Counted from the first letter of the stretch, positions 25,603 through 35,083 are shown. The stretch: DNA of 64,000 nucleotides from Paludibacteraceae bacterium (GCA_017391525.1 JAFOYE010000013.1:32289-96288), one strand, 5' to 3'. The notes: generated by a model not told the origin, from the sequence alone. Numbers and translations are program-made.

Positions 25603-26739
25603 ATGAAAAAATCAATAATAAATATTACACGCTTATCATTATTCTTGGTTGTTGGCTCATTAGTCTTTACAGCTTGTACCCCACCAGCAGTAGAGGCGGA
25701 GGAGTTGTTTTTAACTGAGGAGCAAGCACAAGATATGATTGCAGAGGGTACTATTCTTACTCTACAAGAGTTTAAGGATACCTATATGACAGAGAAAGGT
25801 AATTATCTGAGTGACACTAGTCTATATCGTACCCGTGCTACTAAGGATGGTGTAAACTACCTCTTCTCTATTGACACAATCTCTAAGTCAGAAAAACCTA
25901 TCTACATTCGTGGTCGTATCACCACAGATGATCAAGGTGGTAACTTCTACAAGTCACTTTGTATTCAACAGATTGTAGATGGTAAGCAACAAGCATTGCG
26001 TTTGTCAGTAGATTTAGGTTCTGCTAATGGTCTATACCAAATCGGACAAGAGATTTTGATTCGTGTAGATGGTTTGGCAATTGGTCGATATGCTAATCAA
26101 CCACAATTGTGTATGCCTTCATACAACAACAATATCTATGCAAACAATGCAGAGCAAAAGATTGGTTGGGCGCCAGGACGTATCCCTGCTGCTATCTTCA
26201 AGGCTCGTACCTACTGCATTGGTTTGCCAGATATGAATAAATTGGTTTACGATGAGTTGAATATCAAAGATTTTACCAGTATCCTCAATCTGCAAGAGGC
26301 ACGTAATTGGGATGCTAAGTTAGTACGTATCAAGAATGTGCATTATACAGGATACTATTTTACTACTAGCGGTACAGCTAAATGTACAACAGGTGATCCT
26401 GAAGATGATACCAATGCCAATGTATTTGCACCAACTACCACCAATATTGGCTATCCACAAACTCGTATTATAGAGGATGCAGCAGGTAATAAGACTGGTA
26501 TTTCATCATCAGAGTATGCTAAGTTTGCTCACTTCTATTTGCCAGGTGCAGATCAAAATGGTATAGACAATTGCAAGAACTATGTAGGAGATGTTGAAGG
26601 TATCCTAGGTTTCTACAACGACAATGCTAAATACGATCCTGCATATGATGATTGGTCAATCACTATTCGTGATTTGGATGACTTGCAACTCAAAGATGCT
26701 AATGGACAACTCTGGCCACGCGTAGAGTATAAAAAGTAA
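25603..26739 (+). CDS. DUF5689 domain lipoprotein
   Basis: The protein has 378 residues. The signal MKKSIINITRLSLFLVVGSLVFTACTPP has a lipobox ending at Cys25, so it is a lipoprotein, probably surface exposed as is common in Bacteroidota. Residues about 50-260 match the DUF5689 pattern (ILTLQEFKDTY, KPIYIRGRITTDDQGGNFYKSLCIQ, LRLSVDLGSANGLYQIGQEILIRVDGLAIGRY), an OB-like beta domain. The gene begins 5 bp after the receptor-like gene, so the pair is almost certainly translated from one transcript. The function is unknown; partnership with the receptor is inferred from position. Confidence 0.85.
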   Translation: MKKSIINITRLSLFLVVGSLVFTACTPPAVEAEELFLTEEQAQDMIAEGTILTLQEFKDTYMTEKGNYLSDTSLYRTRATKDGVNYLFSIDTISKSEKPIYIRGRITTDDQGGNFYKSLCIQQIVDGKQQALRLSVDLGSANGLYQIGQEILIRVDGLAIGRYANQPQLCMPSYNNNIYANNAEQKIGWAPGRIPAAIFKARTYCIGLPDMNKLVYDELNIKDFTSILNLQEARNWDAKLVRIKNVHYTGYYFTTSGTAKCTTGDPEDDTNANVFAPTTTNIGYPQTRIIEDAAGNKTGISSSEYAKFAHFYLPGADQNGIDNCKNYVGDVEGILGFYNDNAKYDPAYDDWSITIRDLDDLQLKDANGQLWPRVEYKK

Positions 26740-26765
26740 TTTATTAACATATAATTTATATAGAT

Positions 26766-27284
26766 ATGATGTCATTATTAGATCTTGCATTGCTAATTCC
26801 AATTGTTATTGGTATTATCAAGGGTTATCGACATGGTTTTATGAATGAAGTAGCATCCATTGTAGCTGTGGCCTTGGGATATACATTTAGCAATTTATTT
26901 GGAGAAAGCCTTACATCATGGTTTATCAATTCGCTTTCATGGAATAAAGATATAAGTATCGTTGTTGCAAATGTCCTAATCTTTGGTGTTGTATCCATAG
27001 TACTTTACTTTATTGCTCGTAAGATGACTAATGTAGCCAAAGAACTTTCTTTGGCATGGGCAAACCGTTTATTGGGTGCTTGTTTAGGTGGTATAAAATG
27101 GGGACTCATTGTTTTGATGCTTGTGATGTGTCTTCACCGCTTGGATAATTCCTTCCACTTCTTTAGTGACGAGTTGAAAGAAAATTCAACCTTGTACATG
27201 AAAGGTGCTCCTCTAGCTGAAAAGTTATGGGATGAAGCCAAAAGCCATGTAAATGAAGATGGAAGTATAGACGTTAGCAAGTAA
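26766..27284 (+). CDS. CvpA family membrane protein
   Basis: A 172-residue integral membrane protein with about four hydrophobic helices, starting LLDLALLIPIVIGIIKGYRHGFMNEVASIVAVALGY, the CvpA signature (colicin V production protein). The C-terminal tail (about 130-172) is soluble and charged. CvpA is needed for colicin V export in E. coli and has roles in envelope homeostasis; its biochemical activity is unclear. It sits between the DUF5689 and DUF2851 genes with short gaps. Confidence 0.85.
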   Translation: MMSLLDLALLIPIVIGIIKGYRHGFMNEVASIVAVALGYTFSNLFGESLTSWFINSLSWNKDISIVVANVLIFGVVSIVLYFIARKMTNVAKELSLAWANRLLGACLGGIKWGLIVLMLVMCLHRLDNSFHFFSDELKENSTLYMKGAPLAEKLWDEAKSHVNEDGSIDVSK

Positions 27285-27301
27285 CTATATCTTTGCCTAT
27301 T

Positions 27302-28582
27302 ATGCCAGAGATTCTACTGCATTACATATGGCAGCAACGTTTATGGTCGGGGTTTGAACAAACAACCACCGATGGATTAAGTGTTGAAATAATCTCTACC
27401 GGGCAATATAATAGAAATGCTGGCCCCGATTTCAGCAATGCCCATGTGCGTATAGGGCAGCAAGATTGGATTGGCAATATTGAGATACATATCCATGCAT
27501 CTGATTGGTATAAGCATAAACATCATACGGATGGTGCCTATGACAATACGATATTGCATATAGTATGTGTAGCAGATAAGGATATAGAGAATACTCGTGG
27601 AGAAAAGATTCCACAATGTGAGTTGAGATATCCTGCTGATAGAGATTATATGAGTGAATGGCTGGTTCATGCACAGGAGATGCAAATGCCAGTTTATCAT
27701 ATAGAATGTAGTCATCAATTACAATCCGATGCATCCCTTATGACAGAGGGATGGAAAAAAACGTTACTACTCAAGCGATTGGAGTGTAAACGCCAGTCTA
27801 TACTCCAATTGCTGAGTATTACACAAAATAGTTGGACGCACGCCTTCTACATTAGTTTGGCTCATAATTTCGGATTTCATACGAATGGTATAGCCTTTGA
27901 GACTTTAGCCATACAAACTCCGTTATCATGCCTGTTGAAACATAGAGATAGTTTGTTTCAAGTGACAGCCATCCTATTAGGGCAATCAGGTTTGCTGAAT
28001 GCGGATACAGCAATAGATGGGGAGCGAAAAGCATTGTGGAACGAGTATGAGTTTCTGAGTAAGAAATTTTCGCTGACTCCGATGCACGCATCATTATGGA
28101 AGAAGGCTCGTATGCGTCCTCAGAACGCTCCTGAGGTGCGAATACGACAATTTGCACAACTAATACACCATTCGGAATTCTTGTTCTCGAAGTTAATACA
28201 AGCACAAGAAATAGATACAATGGTGGATATATTGCAAGTGGAAGTTCAAGATACAGATACACGTATCTCCCTAAGCCCTAAACTAGGACGAAAATCTATT
28301 GAAATACTACTGATAAACACAGTTATACCTTACCAATACGCATATGCTATTGCTCAGCAAAAGGTAAAGAACGATGCAACCGTTTTACAGTTAATGGAAG
28401 CAATACCTGCAGAAGATAATTCGATAATAAGACAATGGAAGATGCTAGGACAAACAATCCATTCTGCAGCAGATACACAAGCATTGATACATTTGTATCA
28501 AAACTATTGTCAACCCCATCAGTGCTACAATTGCCAAGTGGGTTATCAAATATTTAGCCAAAGACAACTCTCATTATTTTGA
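27302..28582 (+). CDS. DUF2851 family protein
   Basis: About 426 residues from the ATG at 27302; a TTG nine bases upstream could start three residues earlier but is less likely. The N-terminal third (MPEILLHYIWQQRLW, GQYNRNAGPDFSNAHVRIGQQDWIGNIEIHIHASDWYKHKHH, NTILHIVCVAD) is the conserved DUF2851 block, with several His and Asp residues arranged like a nuclease-type or metal site. A C-terminal motif, NCQVGYQIFSQRQLSLF, has two Cys. Function is unknown. There is no signal peptide, so it is cytoplasmic. Confidence 0.85.
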   Translation: MPEILLHYIWQQRLWSGFEQTTTDGLSVEIISTGQYNRNAGPDFSNAHVRIGQQDWIGNIEIHIHASDWYKHKHHTDGAYDNTILHIVCVADKDIENTRGEKIPQCELRYPADRDYMSEWLVHAQEMQMPVYHIECSHQLQSDASLMTEGWKKTLLLKRLECKRQSILQLLSITQNSWTHAFYISLAHNFGFHTNGIAFETLAIQTPLSCLLKHRDSLFQVTAILLGQSGLLNADTAIDGERKALWNEYEFLSKKFSLTPMHASLWKKARMRPQNAPEVRIRQFAQLIHHSEFLFSKLIQAQEIDTMVDILQVEVQDTDTRISLSPKLGRKSIEILLINTVIPYQYAYAIAQQKVKNDATVLQLMEAIPAEDNSIIRQWKMLGQTIHSAADTQALIHLYQNYCQPHQCYNCQVGYQIFSQRQLSLF

Positions 28583-28604
28583 ATAAATAAATTATTATAT
28601 AACA

Positions 28605-30683
28605 ATGAAAAAAATCGTATTAGTATTATTCGCTGTATCACTAGGATTAGTAGCATATGGCGCAAAGGCGAAAAAAACTGGATTAGCGGAGCATAATGCA
28701 ACAACGCAGTATCCTATTATGCCTATTACGTACTGCAGTCAAGGTAATGGATTGCAAGAAATCTATTTGACCGATTATCTACCTCAAGTGACAAATTGGG
28801 ATAATTTGAGATTCGAGACTGAACCTAGTTATCAAGTAGTAGAAGTGAAGGATGGTGTATTATCATTGGCCGGTGATCAGACATTATCAGTGTTACATGT
28901 AGAAGATGTAAGTACAGGATGCAAATACGATATTCCTGTGGTGGCAAAATCTAGTTATGAAGTAGGTCTTGTAACGAAAGCGTATACAGATTCAACTATT
29001 ACTATCGGTGTTTTGAATGAGTATGAGCATTTGCAATTCCGCGTATTATGGCAAAACACTCGTACGAGCGAAGGTATTGAATATGGCCAATATGATTCAG
29101 TAGCAACTATTAAGATAGAGCCAGCATGGCGTAATAGCAAAGGCCGCACTTTCATTCGTGTATTTGCAATGGGTGATGGCAAACAACTCAATGACTTACT
29201 CATTCCATTGGAGAATGGTAAAGTGGTTGCATGTGCTGATGAGTTGACTCGTTTTGATGACCATGCTCAAATACTCTATTCATTGATGATTGACCGTTTT
29301 GAGAATGGCAATAAGAAGAACGACTGGAAGATGAATAGTCCAGAAGTATTGGATATTGTAGATTATCAAGGTGGTGACTTGGCAGGTATCACTAAGAAGA
29401 TCAAAGATGGTTTCTTTGCTGAATTAGGAATTACAACTATTTGGATCTCTCCTATCACTCAAAACCCTTGGGATGCATGGGGTATGTATCCATTCCCAAA
29501 TGGTAATAAGTATGACAATAGTAAGAAATATACAAAGTTCTCAGGTTATCATGGTTATTGGCCAATCTTTGCAACAGTTATTGATAAACGCTTTGGAACA
29601 GACAAGGAACTTAAGAAACTGTTGTCAACCGCTCATGCGAATGGTATGAATGTGGTATTGGACTATGTAGCTAACCATATGCATATTAACTCCCCTACTC
29701 TCCGAGAGAATCCAACATGGCATACAGATAGTATATTGCCAGATGGTCGTCGTAATTTTGAGTTGTGGGATGAAGCTCGTTTGACAACATGGTTTGATGT
29801 ACATATCCCAACTCTCGATTTAGAGCGTCCAGAGGTATGTGGTCCGATGACTGACTCAGCGATGTATTGGTTGGAGAACTATGACTTTGATGGTTTCCGT
29901 CATGATGCATGTAAGCATATTCCATTGAACTATTGGCGTGAGTTGGGTCAAAAGATGAAACAACGTTTCCCAGATCGCCATATATGGATGATTGGTGAGA
30001 CTTATGGTGATACCGAATTGATTGGTTCCTATGTAAAGACCGGAATGTTGAATGCTCAATTTGACTTTAATATTTACCATACCGCTATTGATGTGTTTGG
30101 CAAACCTGATCAATCATTAGTTCGTATGAACCAAACGATCATGGAATCATTGGCAGCATATGGTTCACACCATACAATGGGTAATATCTCCGGTAACCAC
30201 GACAAATGCCGTTTTATCTCATTGGCAGGTGGTGCTGTTCGTTGGGACGAGAGTGACAAAGCAGCCGGATGGACTCGTCATGTGGATGTGACAGCAGATG
30301 GAGATGCAGCAAAGGAGGCGCATGCTTATAAGATGGCGATGTTGCTTGAGATCGTCAACTTCACTATTCCAGGTGTGCCATGTGTATACCAAGGTGATGA
30401 ATATGCAGAAGCTGGTGCTAATGATCCAGACAACCGTCATATGCTGAAGTTCAAAGGGTTGAACAAGGCGCAAACAAGTTTCCGCAAGAAAGTACAAGAG
30501 TTGGCTAAACTCCGTCGTGAGCATATGGCATTGATCTATGGTGAGTATGTGCCAGTGAAAGTGACAGATGACACTTTGCACTTCCAACGTGTGTATATGG
30601 GCGAGGTGGTAGAAGTAATCATCACACTTCACGGCGAAAGCAGTATTAGCGTCAATGGAGAGAAAGTATTTAGCATACAATAA
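28605..30683 (+). CDS. Exported GH13 alpha-amylase-family glycoside hydrolase, large form
   Basis: The protein has 692 residues. A signal peptide (MKKIVLVLFAVSLGLVAYGAKA) is followed by about 200 residues of N-terminal beta domains and a GH13 barrel from about 220. Catalytic residues are visible: nucleophile Asp434 in FDGFRHDACKH, acid/base Glu465 in MIGETYGD, and Asp533 in SGNHDK. VLDYVANHMH is conserved region I. It should hydrolyse alpha-1,4-glucans or a related oligosaccharide in the periplasm or outside. It is followed 27 bp later by a second GH13 gene. No SusR/SusC/SusD genes are adjacent, so it is not a standard starch utilisation locus. Confidence 0.9.
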   Translation: MKKIVLVLFAVSLGLVAYGAKAKKTGLAEHNATTQYPIMPITYCSQGNGLQEIYLTDYLPQVTNWDNLRFETEPSYQVVEVKDGVLSLAGDQTLSVLHVEDVSTGCKYDIPVVAKSSYEVGLVTKAYTDSTITIGVLNEYEHLQFRVLWQNTRTSEGIEYGQYDSVATIKIEPAWRNSKGRTFIRVFAMGDGKQLNDLLIPLENGKVVACADELTRFDDHAQILYSLMIDRFENGNKKNDWKMNSPEVLDIVDYQGGDLAGITKKIKDGFFAELGITTIWISPITQNPWDAWGMYPFPNGNKYDNSKKYTKFSGYHGYWPIFATVIDKRFGTDKELKKLLSTAHANGMNVVLDYVANHMHINSPTLRENPTWHTDSILPDGRRNFELWDEARLTTWFDVHIPTLDLERPEVCGPMTDSAMYWLENYDFDGFRHDACKHIPLNYWRELGQKMKQRFPDRHIWMIGETYGDTELIGSYVKTGMLNAQFDFNIYHTAIDVFGKPDQSLVRMNQTIMESLAAYGSHHTMGNISGNHDKCRFISLAGGAVRWDESDKAAGWTRHVDVTADGDAAKEAHAYKMAMLLEIVNFTIPGVPCVYQGDEYAEAGANDPDNRHMLKFKGLNKAQTSFRKKVQELAKLRREHMALIYGEYVPVKVTDDTLHFQRVYMGEVVEVIITLHGESSISVNGEKVFSIQ

Positions 30684-30709
30684 TTGAAATAACAATTAAT
30701 TTATACTAT

Positions 30710-32065
30710 ATGAAAAAGATTTTATTAGCCGCGTTGGGTATGTTGTGCTTGACATCCTACGCACAGCAGCAATGCTGCCCATTGGAGCATCCATGTTTTG
30801 CATATGATGCTACTATTTACGAACTTAACACTCGTCAATTGACCGAGGAGGGAACATTCCAGGCAGCTGAGGCTGTATTGCCAGAATTGCGTGAGATGGG
30901 TATTGATATTATTTGGATTATGCCTATCCAACCTATCGGTGAGCTTACTCGTAAGGGAACATTAGGAAGTTATTATTCTATTGTTGATTACTGCCAATTC
31001 AATCCTGAGTTTGGTACTCGTGAGGATTTTGAGCATTTCTTGGCAAAAGCTCATGAGTTAGGTTTTAAGGTTATTTTGGACTGGGTAGCCAACCACACTG
31101 CTCCAGATAGCGAGTGGACAAAGAATGATGGTTGGCACTACCGTGATAGTTTGGGTAACTTGATGGTTCAATATGACTGGACCGATATCTCTAAGTTGAA
31201 TTATGAGAACCAAGATATGCGTGCAGCGATGAAGCAAGCGATGCATTGGTGGATGGATACAATTGGTATTGATGGTTTCCGTTGTGACGTAGCAGGTGAG
31301 GTACCAACAGATTTCTGGAATGATGCAATGGCCGAGCTTCGTGTTAAACATCCAAAGATGTTCACCTTGGCAGAGGATGAGGCAAAGGCTCAAGAGTTGA
31401 CTGAGACAGCATTTGATATGTATTATGGTTGGGAGTTGCACCACTTGATGAACAGTGTAGCTCAAGGTAAGAAAACCGTACAAGACCTTTGGGATTATTT
31501 CGCTAAGGTAGACAGAACTATTCGTCCAGAGGCTATTCGCATGAACTTCACCTCAAACCACGATGAAAACTCATGGAATGGAACAGAGTTTGAGCGTATG
31601 GGTGATGCAAGTGACTTGTTTGCAGTATTCACCTATATCGTTCCTGGTATGCCAATGATCTATACAGGTCAACCAAGTGGTAACCACCATCGTTTGGAGT
31701 TCTTTGAGAAGGATTTGATTGACCGTGTAGAGGGTGCTCCACAAAAAGCGATGTATACCAAGTTGAATGCATTGCGTGAGAATAACTTCGCATTATGGAG
31801 TAATGAGATTGGTGCTCCTATGGTACGTTTGGAGGCAGATAATGATAAGGTGTTTGCATGTGTGCGTAGCGCAGTTTGTCCAAAGAGCAATAAGGAGAAC
31901 ACTGTTGTGGCGATTATGAATATGTCTGATAAGGAGCAAACAGTGACTGTGACACTTGGTGAGCATGCAGGTAAATATACATGCGTGTGTGGTAAGACCA
32001 AGAAAATCAAAAATACAGTGAAGTTGACTTTGCAACCTTGGCAACACATTATTTTGACAAAGTAA
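30710..32065 (+). CDS. Exported GH13 alpha-amylase-family glycoside hydrolase, small form
   Basis: The protein has 451 residues with a signal peptide (MKKILLAALGMLCLTSYAQQ). The catalytic barrel starts almost at once (FAYDATIYELNTRQLTEEGTF, typical of compact periplasmic alpha-amylases). Region I is VILDWVANHTAPDSEW; nucleophile Asp193 is in GFRCDVAGEVP, acid/base Glu222 in LAEDEAK, and Asp285 in TSNHDENSW. A short C-terminal beta domain follows. It is transcribed with the larger GH13 and ends at a strong terminator. The two enzymes probably act on successive malto-oligosaccharide sizes; that division of labour is inferred. Confidence 0.92.
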   Translation: MKKILLAALGMLCLTSYAQQQCCPLEHPCFAYDATIYELNTRQLTEEGTFQAAEAVLPELREMGIDIIWIMPIQPIGELTRKGTLGSYYSIVDYCQFNPEFGTREDFEHFLAKAHELGFKVILDWVANHTAPDSEWTKNDGWHYRDSLGNLMVQYDWTDISKLNYENQDMRAAMKQAMHWWMDTIGIDGFRCDVAGEVPTDFWNDAMAELRVKHPKMFTLAEDEAKAQELTETAFDMYYGWELHHLMNSVAQGKKTVQDLWDYFAKVDRTIRPEAIRMNFTSNHDENSWNGTEFERMGDASDLFAVFTYIVPGMPMIYTGQPSGNHHRLEFFEKDLIDRVEGAPQKAMYTKLNALRENNFALWSNEIGAPMVRLEADNDKVFACVRSAVCPKSNKENTVVAIMNMSDKEQTVTVTLGEHAGKYTCVCGKTKKIKNTVKLTLQPWQHIILTK

Positions 32066-32085
32066 TAAGTTGCAAAACTAATAAA

Positions 32086-32123
32086 AATAGAGGATGTACT
32101 TTGATACATCCTCTATTTTTTTT
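32086..32123. terminator. Strong terminator after the amylase genes
   Basis: A perfect 13-bp stem, AATAGAGGATGTA (32086-32098) with TACATCCTCTATT (32105-32117), has a 6-nt loop and a T-run. It lies between convergent genes and can also end the minus-strand P-type ATPase fragment. Confidence 0.95.
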
Positions 32124-32130
32124 TGTAATC

Positions 32131-33054
32131 CTAAACACTGAATACTGGGCGATGACTAGGTGACGGTGCTGAAGGATGAGTATGCTGCTTGATAGGATGG
32201 TGATTGAGTGTTTTCGCCTGGATAGTATGTTTACCCACAGCAAACACTTTAGCAACCGCCTCACCTTGTAAGATAAGAGAAGATCTAAGAAGATGATTGA
32301 GTGGCACTGATGTAGTGTAATCTAATTGAATAGGATCTATACTCTTCATGCTTACGGATTGACCTGTAATCGAGTATTCGTTGACAACTAGATTGGTTGC
32401 TTCTAAGAGTTCTGCGTCTGCAGGGACGCTGTCACCAGAATGGAGGAGAATAATATCACCCACGACAATTTCTTTGCGAAGGACTCGTTTTTGTTCACCA
32501 TCTCGGATGACGGATACAGATGAGACATCATCCATTTCTTCTTTCTTACGGGAGGTGTAGATCTGGTGCATTTCGAAGAAGAAATGAATAAGGGCCAATA
32601 ATAAGATATAAACTGCTAGCACCATAGATTCAATATATATAGACCAATGAAATGATGACATATATAGCGTTTGAAGATATGTGAGCATCGTAAAGAACAA
32701 TAATATCATCAAATAAGCTATTATTTTGTTATCAACGACATATCGTCCTTGGGTGTTATCGTAATCCCCATAGAGAAGTAATGAAAAAAATACGACAAAT
32801 GCCACGATCGGCAGTATGAATAGAATATTCCAGGCGTTGATAGGAAGATCTACTCTAAATAAATCAAGTATTGGTAGCAAGAATATAACGAATAAAGCTA
32901 TGAATTCAAGCAGGTTGATAAACCAGAACGATGTCAAACTGTGGAGTTTGTTGCTCCAATTAGTCGTCATAAGGGGGCTTACAACATTTGCGCCGAAACG
33001 CTTACGATTTTCATAGACTTGCCCCAGAGTCAATCCAATGTAACGCTGTTGCAT
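32131..33054 (-). CDS. Truncated P-type ATPase: N-terminal, membrane and actuator parts only
   Basis: The protein has 307 residues. It has a cation-ATPase N-terminal motif (GLTLGQVYENRKRFGANVV, 7-25), four hydrophobic segments (about 44-64, 74-94, 111-131, 141-162) and an actuator domain (about 175-285; VIRDGEQKRVLRKEIVVGDIILLHSGDSVPADAELLEA). The phosphorylation (DKTGT) and nucleotide domains are absent, and a terminator and convergent gene follow, so nothing more can be encoded here. The actuator TGES motif reads TGQS (Gln232), which would prevent normal dephosphorylation. It cannot be a pump. It still has an intact promoter. It is either a decaying pseudogene or a repurposed membrane protein. 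The tail is His/Pro-rich (NHHPIKQHTHPSAPSPSHRP). Confidence 0.8.
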   Translation of the reverse strand: MQQRYIGLTLGQVYENRKRFGANVVSPLMTTNWSNKLHSLTSFWFINLLEFIALFVIFLLPILDLFRVDLPINAWNILFILPIVAFVVFFSLLLYGDYDNTQGRYVVDNKIIAYLMILLFFTMLTYLQTLYMSSFHWSIYIESMVLAVYILLLALIHFFFEMHQIYTSRKKEEMDDVSSVSVIRDGEQKRVLRKEIVVGDIILLHSGDSVPADAELLEATNLVVNEYSITGQSVSMKSIDPIQLDYTTSVPLNHLLRSSLILQGEAVAKVFAVGKHTIQAKTLNHHPIKQHTHPSAPSPSHRPVFSV

Positions 33055-33129
33055 AGTAGGTTGAGATTAAAATGTTAATGGTTGTTTGGTTTAATGGCAA
33101 GAGCCGTAGTTGTTTGCTAAAAAGCGGTG

Positions 33130-33161
33130 CAAAAGTAGTATGATTTTGGAGAGGGTGCAAA
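33130..33161 (-). promoter_or_regulatory. Promoter of the truncated P-type ATPase gene
   Basis: Minus strand: TTTG at 33161-33158, 20 bp, TACTTTTG at 33137-33130. The -33 box lacks the YRTATAT extension. The paired palindromes at 33165-33221 lie directly upstream. Confidence 0.75.
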
Positions 33162-33164
33162 AAA

Positions 33165-33221
33165 CAACAATATTGTTATACAAATGCATAAGCAAAGTTG
33201 CATCATATAACAATATTGTTG
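33165..33221. promoter_or_regulatory. Paired palindromes AACAATATTGTT, likely dual operator
   Basis: The 12-bp perfect palindrome AACAATATTGTT occurs at 33166-33177 and 33209-33220, with centres 43 bp apart (about four helical turns). Each is also part of a 16-bp arm (33165-33180 and 33206-33221), and the two arms are perfect inverted copies. ATGCA and TGCAT form an inner pair. It adjoins the -33 box of the ATPase-fragment promoter. Confidence 0.75.
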
Positions 33222-33281
33222 AGTATTCTAAATTGATCAATGTCTATTTTCTATCTAACTCCCTAATAATCAAATGGAATT

Positions 33282-34652
33282 TTATTTTGACAAATAAAGA
33301 TACTTCTTACCATTTTTTATATGAAGTTCGTACACCCCCAATTGATAAACCATATCTACATTCGGAACTTCAATATCATCTACCGCAGCTAATGTACCGA
33401 GAGGCCACGACGTATATTGCTTTTCCAAGAAAGGAAACAACCACAAGGCCTCTTTTTTCCATTTTGCTAAACTTATACTTTGTGCATATGCCCCTACTCT
33501 CTCATTTTTTTTGCCCAAATATAATGTATATTGCTCACCCTCATACAAATAATAGAATATGATTGAACCATCATCCAACATTCTATATTCCCACAGGGAT
33601 GGTACTATATCTAGTTTATCTGCTTTATAACCAATCGGTGCAGACGTAACTAGATGTGTAATATATGCAGTACTATCAGCACAAAACTCTATATCATATA
33701 GCATTTGAATGTCAATAGGACTATCTAGGGACTTTAAACCATGAGTATTGGTCCGTAATTGTACATTACTTACAGGCACCATATCTTCCTCTATAGCCCC
33801 CGACATAGCCAATGCTGAACCACTTAATAATTGTGTAAATTCGCTATCATATGCAATCACATATACACCTGACTCATAGTCATTTAGCACAGTTGTTTCT
33901 TTAACATCAGAGTATATAGCCCATAAAGTTAGACTCTTATGTGGAATATAAGGTTTACCAGCTTCTATCAAAGGCGTAACTAATTGATTTTCTCGCACCT
34001 CAGTCTCACTCCAACCTACAAAATACCAGGAAAGTGTATCTTGCCATTCTGGAAGGGTAATTGGTGTGTTAGGACTTGACTGAGTAATAGAAGGAGGTGA
34101 GGTACCACATCCTGTATTAAAATGTATCGTATATGTTTGGGGTTCTAAAGATACAGATGGTATACTAGGTATATCTGTTATAATGGGTTGATTGACCTTT
34201 TCATAATAGATGGTATAGGATTGAATATATAAACTATTTTCTGTAGCAGAAATTAGAATCTCTATAGGCTCATTATTCACTAGCACATTCATATTATGAG
34301 TAATAGGTACCCAACTTGTAGTATACATCCCTGCCCATGCTTCTTCACAAAAATCCTGATCCTCAATTGCCCAAACTACATTATTACCTACCGTCATATC
34401 GAGAAAACCCCTACCAGATTTAGTATTAGAGTGCATCTGAAGTTCTACCTTTCGTATGATACACCCATCCCATCCATTTAGTTCGAGGCAAGTAGTATTA
34501 CCTGCCGTCATTTGCCCTTTTTGTCCGGTTGTAGCGCTACGCTTGTATTCATAAGTAGAGGAATCAGGTAAGACACCAGATGGTTTCACCTCAGTAGTTG
34601 ATTCCAAGGTGAAAGTAACTGAAAATATTGATAGGATAAGAGATAGTATCAT
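33282..34652 (-). CDS. Secreted protein of unknown function
   Basis: The protein has 456 residues. The start MILSLILSIFSVTFTLES is a short hydrophobic signal. No enzyme motif is recognised. Around 70-165 there is a beta-rich block (CIIRKVELQMHSNTKSGRGFLDMTVG, ILISATENSLYIQSYTIYYE). Around 185-265 there is an InlB-B/List-Bact-like segment (YTIHFNTGCGTSPPSITQSSPNTPITLPEWQ, WYFVGWSE, YIPHKSLTLWAIY). The end is KNGKKYLYLSK. The layout resembles surface proteins of Bacteroidales that mix adhesion-type beta modules. Its ATG overlaps the folK stop by 4 bp (ATGA), so it is coupled to a biosynthetic gene without an obvious functional link. Confidence 0.6.
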   Translation of the reverse strand: MILSLILSIFSVTFTLESTTEVKPSGVLPDSSTYEYKRSATTGQKGQMTAGNTTCLELNGWDGCIIRKVELQMHSNTKSGRGFLDMTVGNNVVWAIEDQDFCEEAWAGMYTTSWVPITHNMNVLVNNEPIEILISATENSLYIQSYTIYYEKVNQPIITDIPSIPSVSLEPQTYTIHFNTGCGTSPPSITQSSPNTPITLPEWQDTLSWYFVGWSETEVRENQLVTPLIEAGKPYIPHKSLTLWAIYSDVKETTVLNDYESGVYVIAYDSEFTQLLSGSALAMSGAIEEDMVPVSNVQLRTNTHGLKSLDSPIDIQMLYDIEFCADSTAYITHLVTSAPIGYKADKLDIVPSLWEYRMLDDGSIIFYYLYEGEQYTLYLGKKNERVGAYAQSISLAKWKKEALWLFPFLEKQYTSWPLGTLAAVDDIEVPNVDMVYQLGVYELHIKNGKKYLYLSK

Positions 34653-35083
34653 AACTTAGTTGATAGAATGTGTTCTACTTCTTGTAACGGTATTAAGACA
34701 AAATCACGACTTTTCATACGTGGGTGTGGAATAGTTAATGTAGGTGTGTTACAATCTAGTGATAGTGTACCAGTTTTCGCAAGCAAAAGGTCAATATCAA
34801 TTATACGATCGTTATAGATGCCATTAACTGTCTTATGTGTACGCCCTAATTCTTGTTCGATCTGCTGCGTAATATGCAATATTTCCTCAGGTGTGTATTC
34901 CGTTTGATATGCCACAACAATATTAGCGAACTCATTGTCAGAAACAAAACCTTGAGGTTTACTACGATAAATAGAAGAGCATGCCATCTGATCCCCTACC
35001 TTAGCATCTAATAAACGCAAAGCTTCTCGAATATTTTCTTCTCGCTTACCTAAATTGGTTCCTATACCTAAGTATATTATCAT
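34649..35083 (-). CDS. folK: 6-hydroxymethyl-7,8-dihydropterin pyrophosphokinase
   Basis: Transfers pyrophosphate from ATP to hydroxymethyl-dihydropterin in folate synthesis. At 144 residues it is a normal compact HPPK. It has YLGIGTNLGKREENI at the N-terminus, SSIYRSKPQGFVSDNEFANIVVAYQT in the middle and the signature RIIDIDLLLA (canonical R-x-x-D-x-D-x-D/L) with HPRMKSRDFVLIPL. The start lies 15 bp after mutS2, and the end overlaps the next gene by 4 bp. Confidence 0.95.
   Translation of the reverse strand: MIIYLGIGTNLGKREENIREALRLLDAKVGDQMACSSIYRSKPQGFVSDNEFANIVVAYQTEYTPEEILHITQQIEQELGRTHKTVNGIYNDRIIDIDLLLAKTGTLSLDCNTPTLTIPHPRMKSRDFVLIPLQEVEHILSTKL

Noticed and set aside
28605-32065. A starch utilisation (Sus) locus
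   Set aside because: Two GH13 enzymes are present, but there is no SusD, no typical SusC and no SusR regulator next to them.
33110-33562. Plus-strand ORF of 150 codons
   Set aside because: It overlaps the paired palindromes, the ATPase-fragment promoter and the end of the minus-strand secreted protein gene; its composition is AT-driven with no family match.
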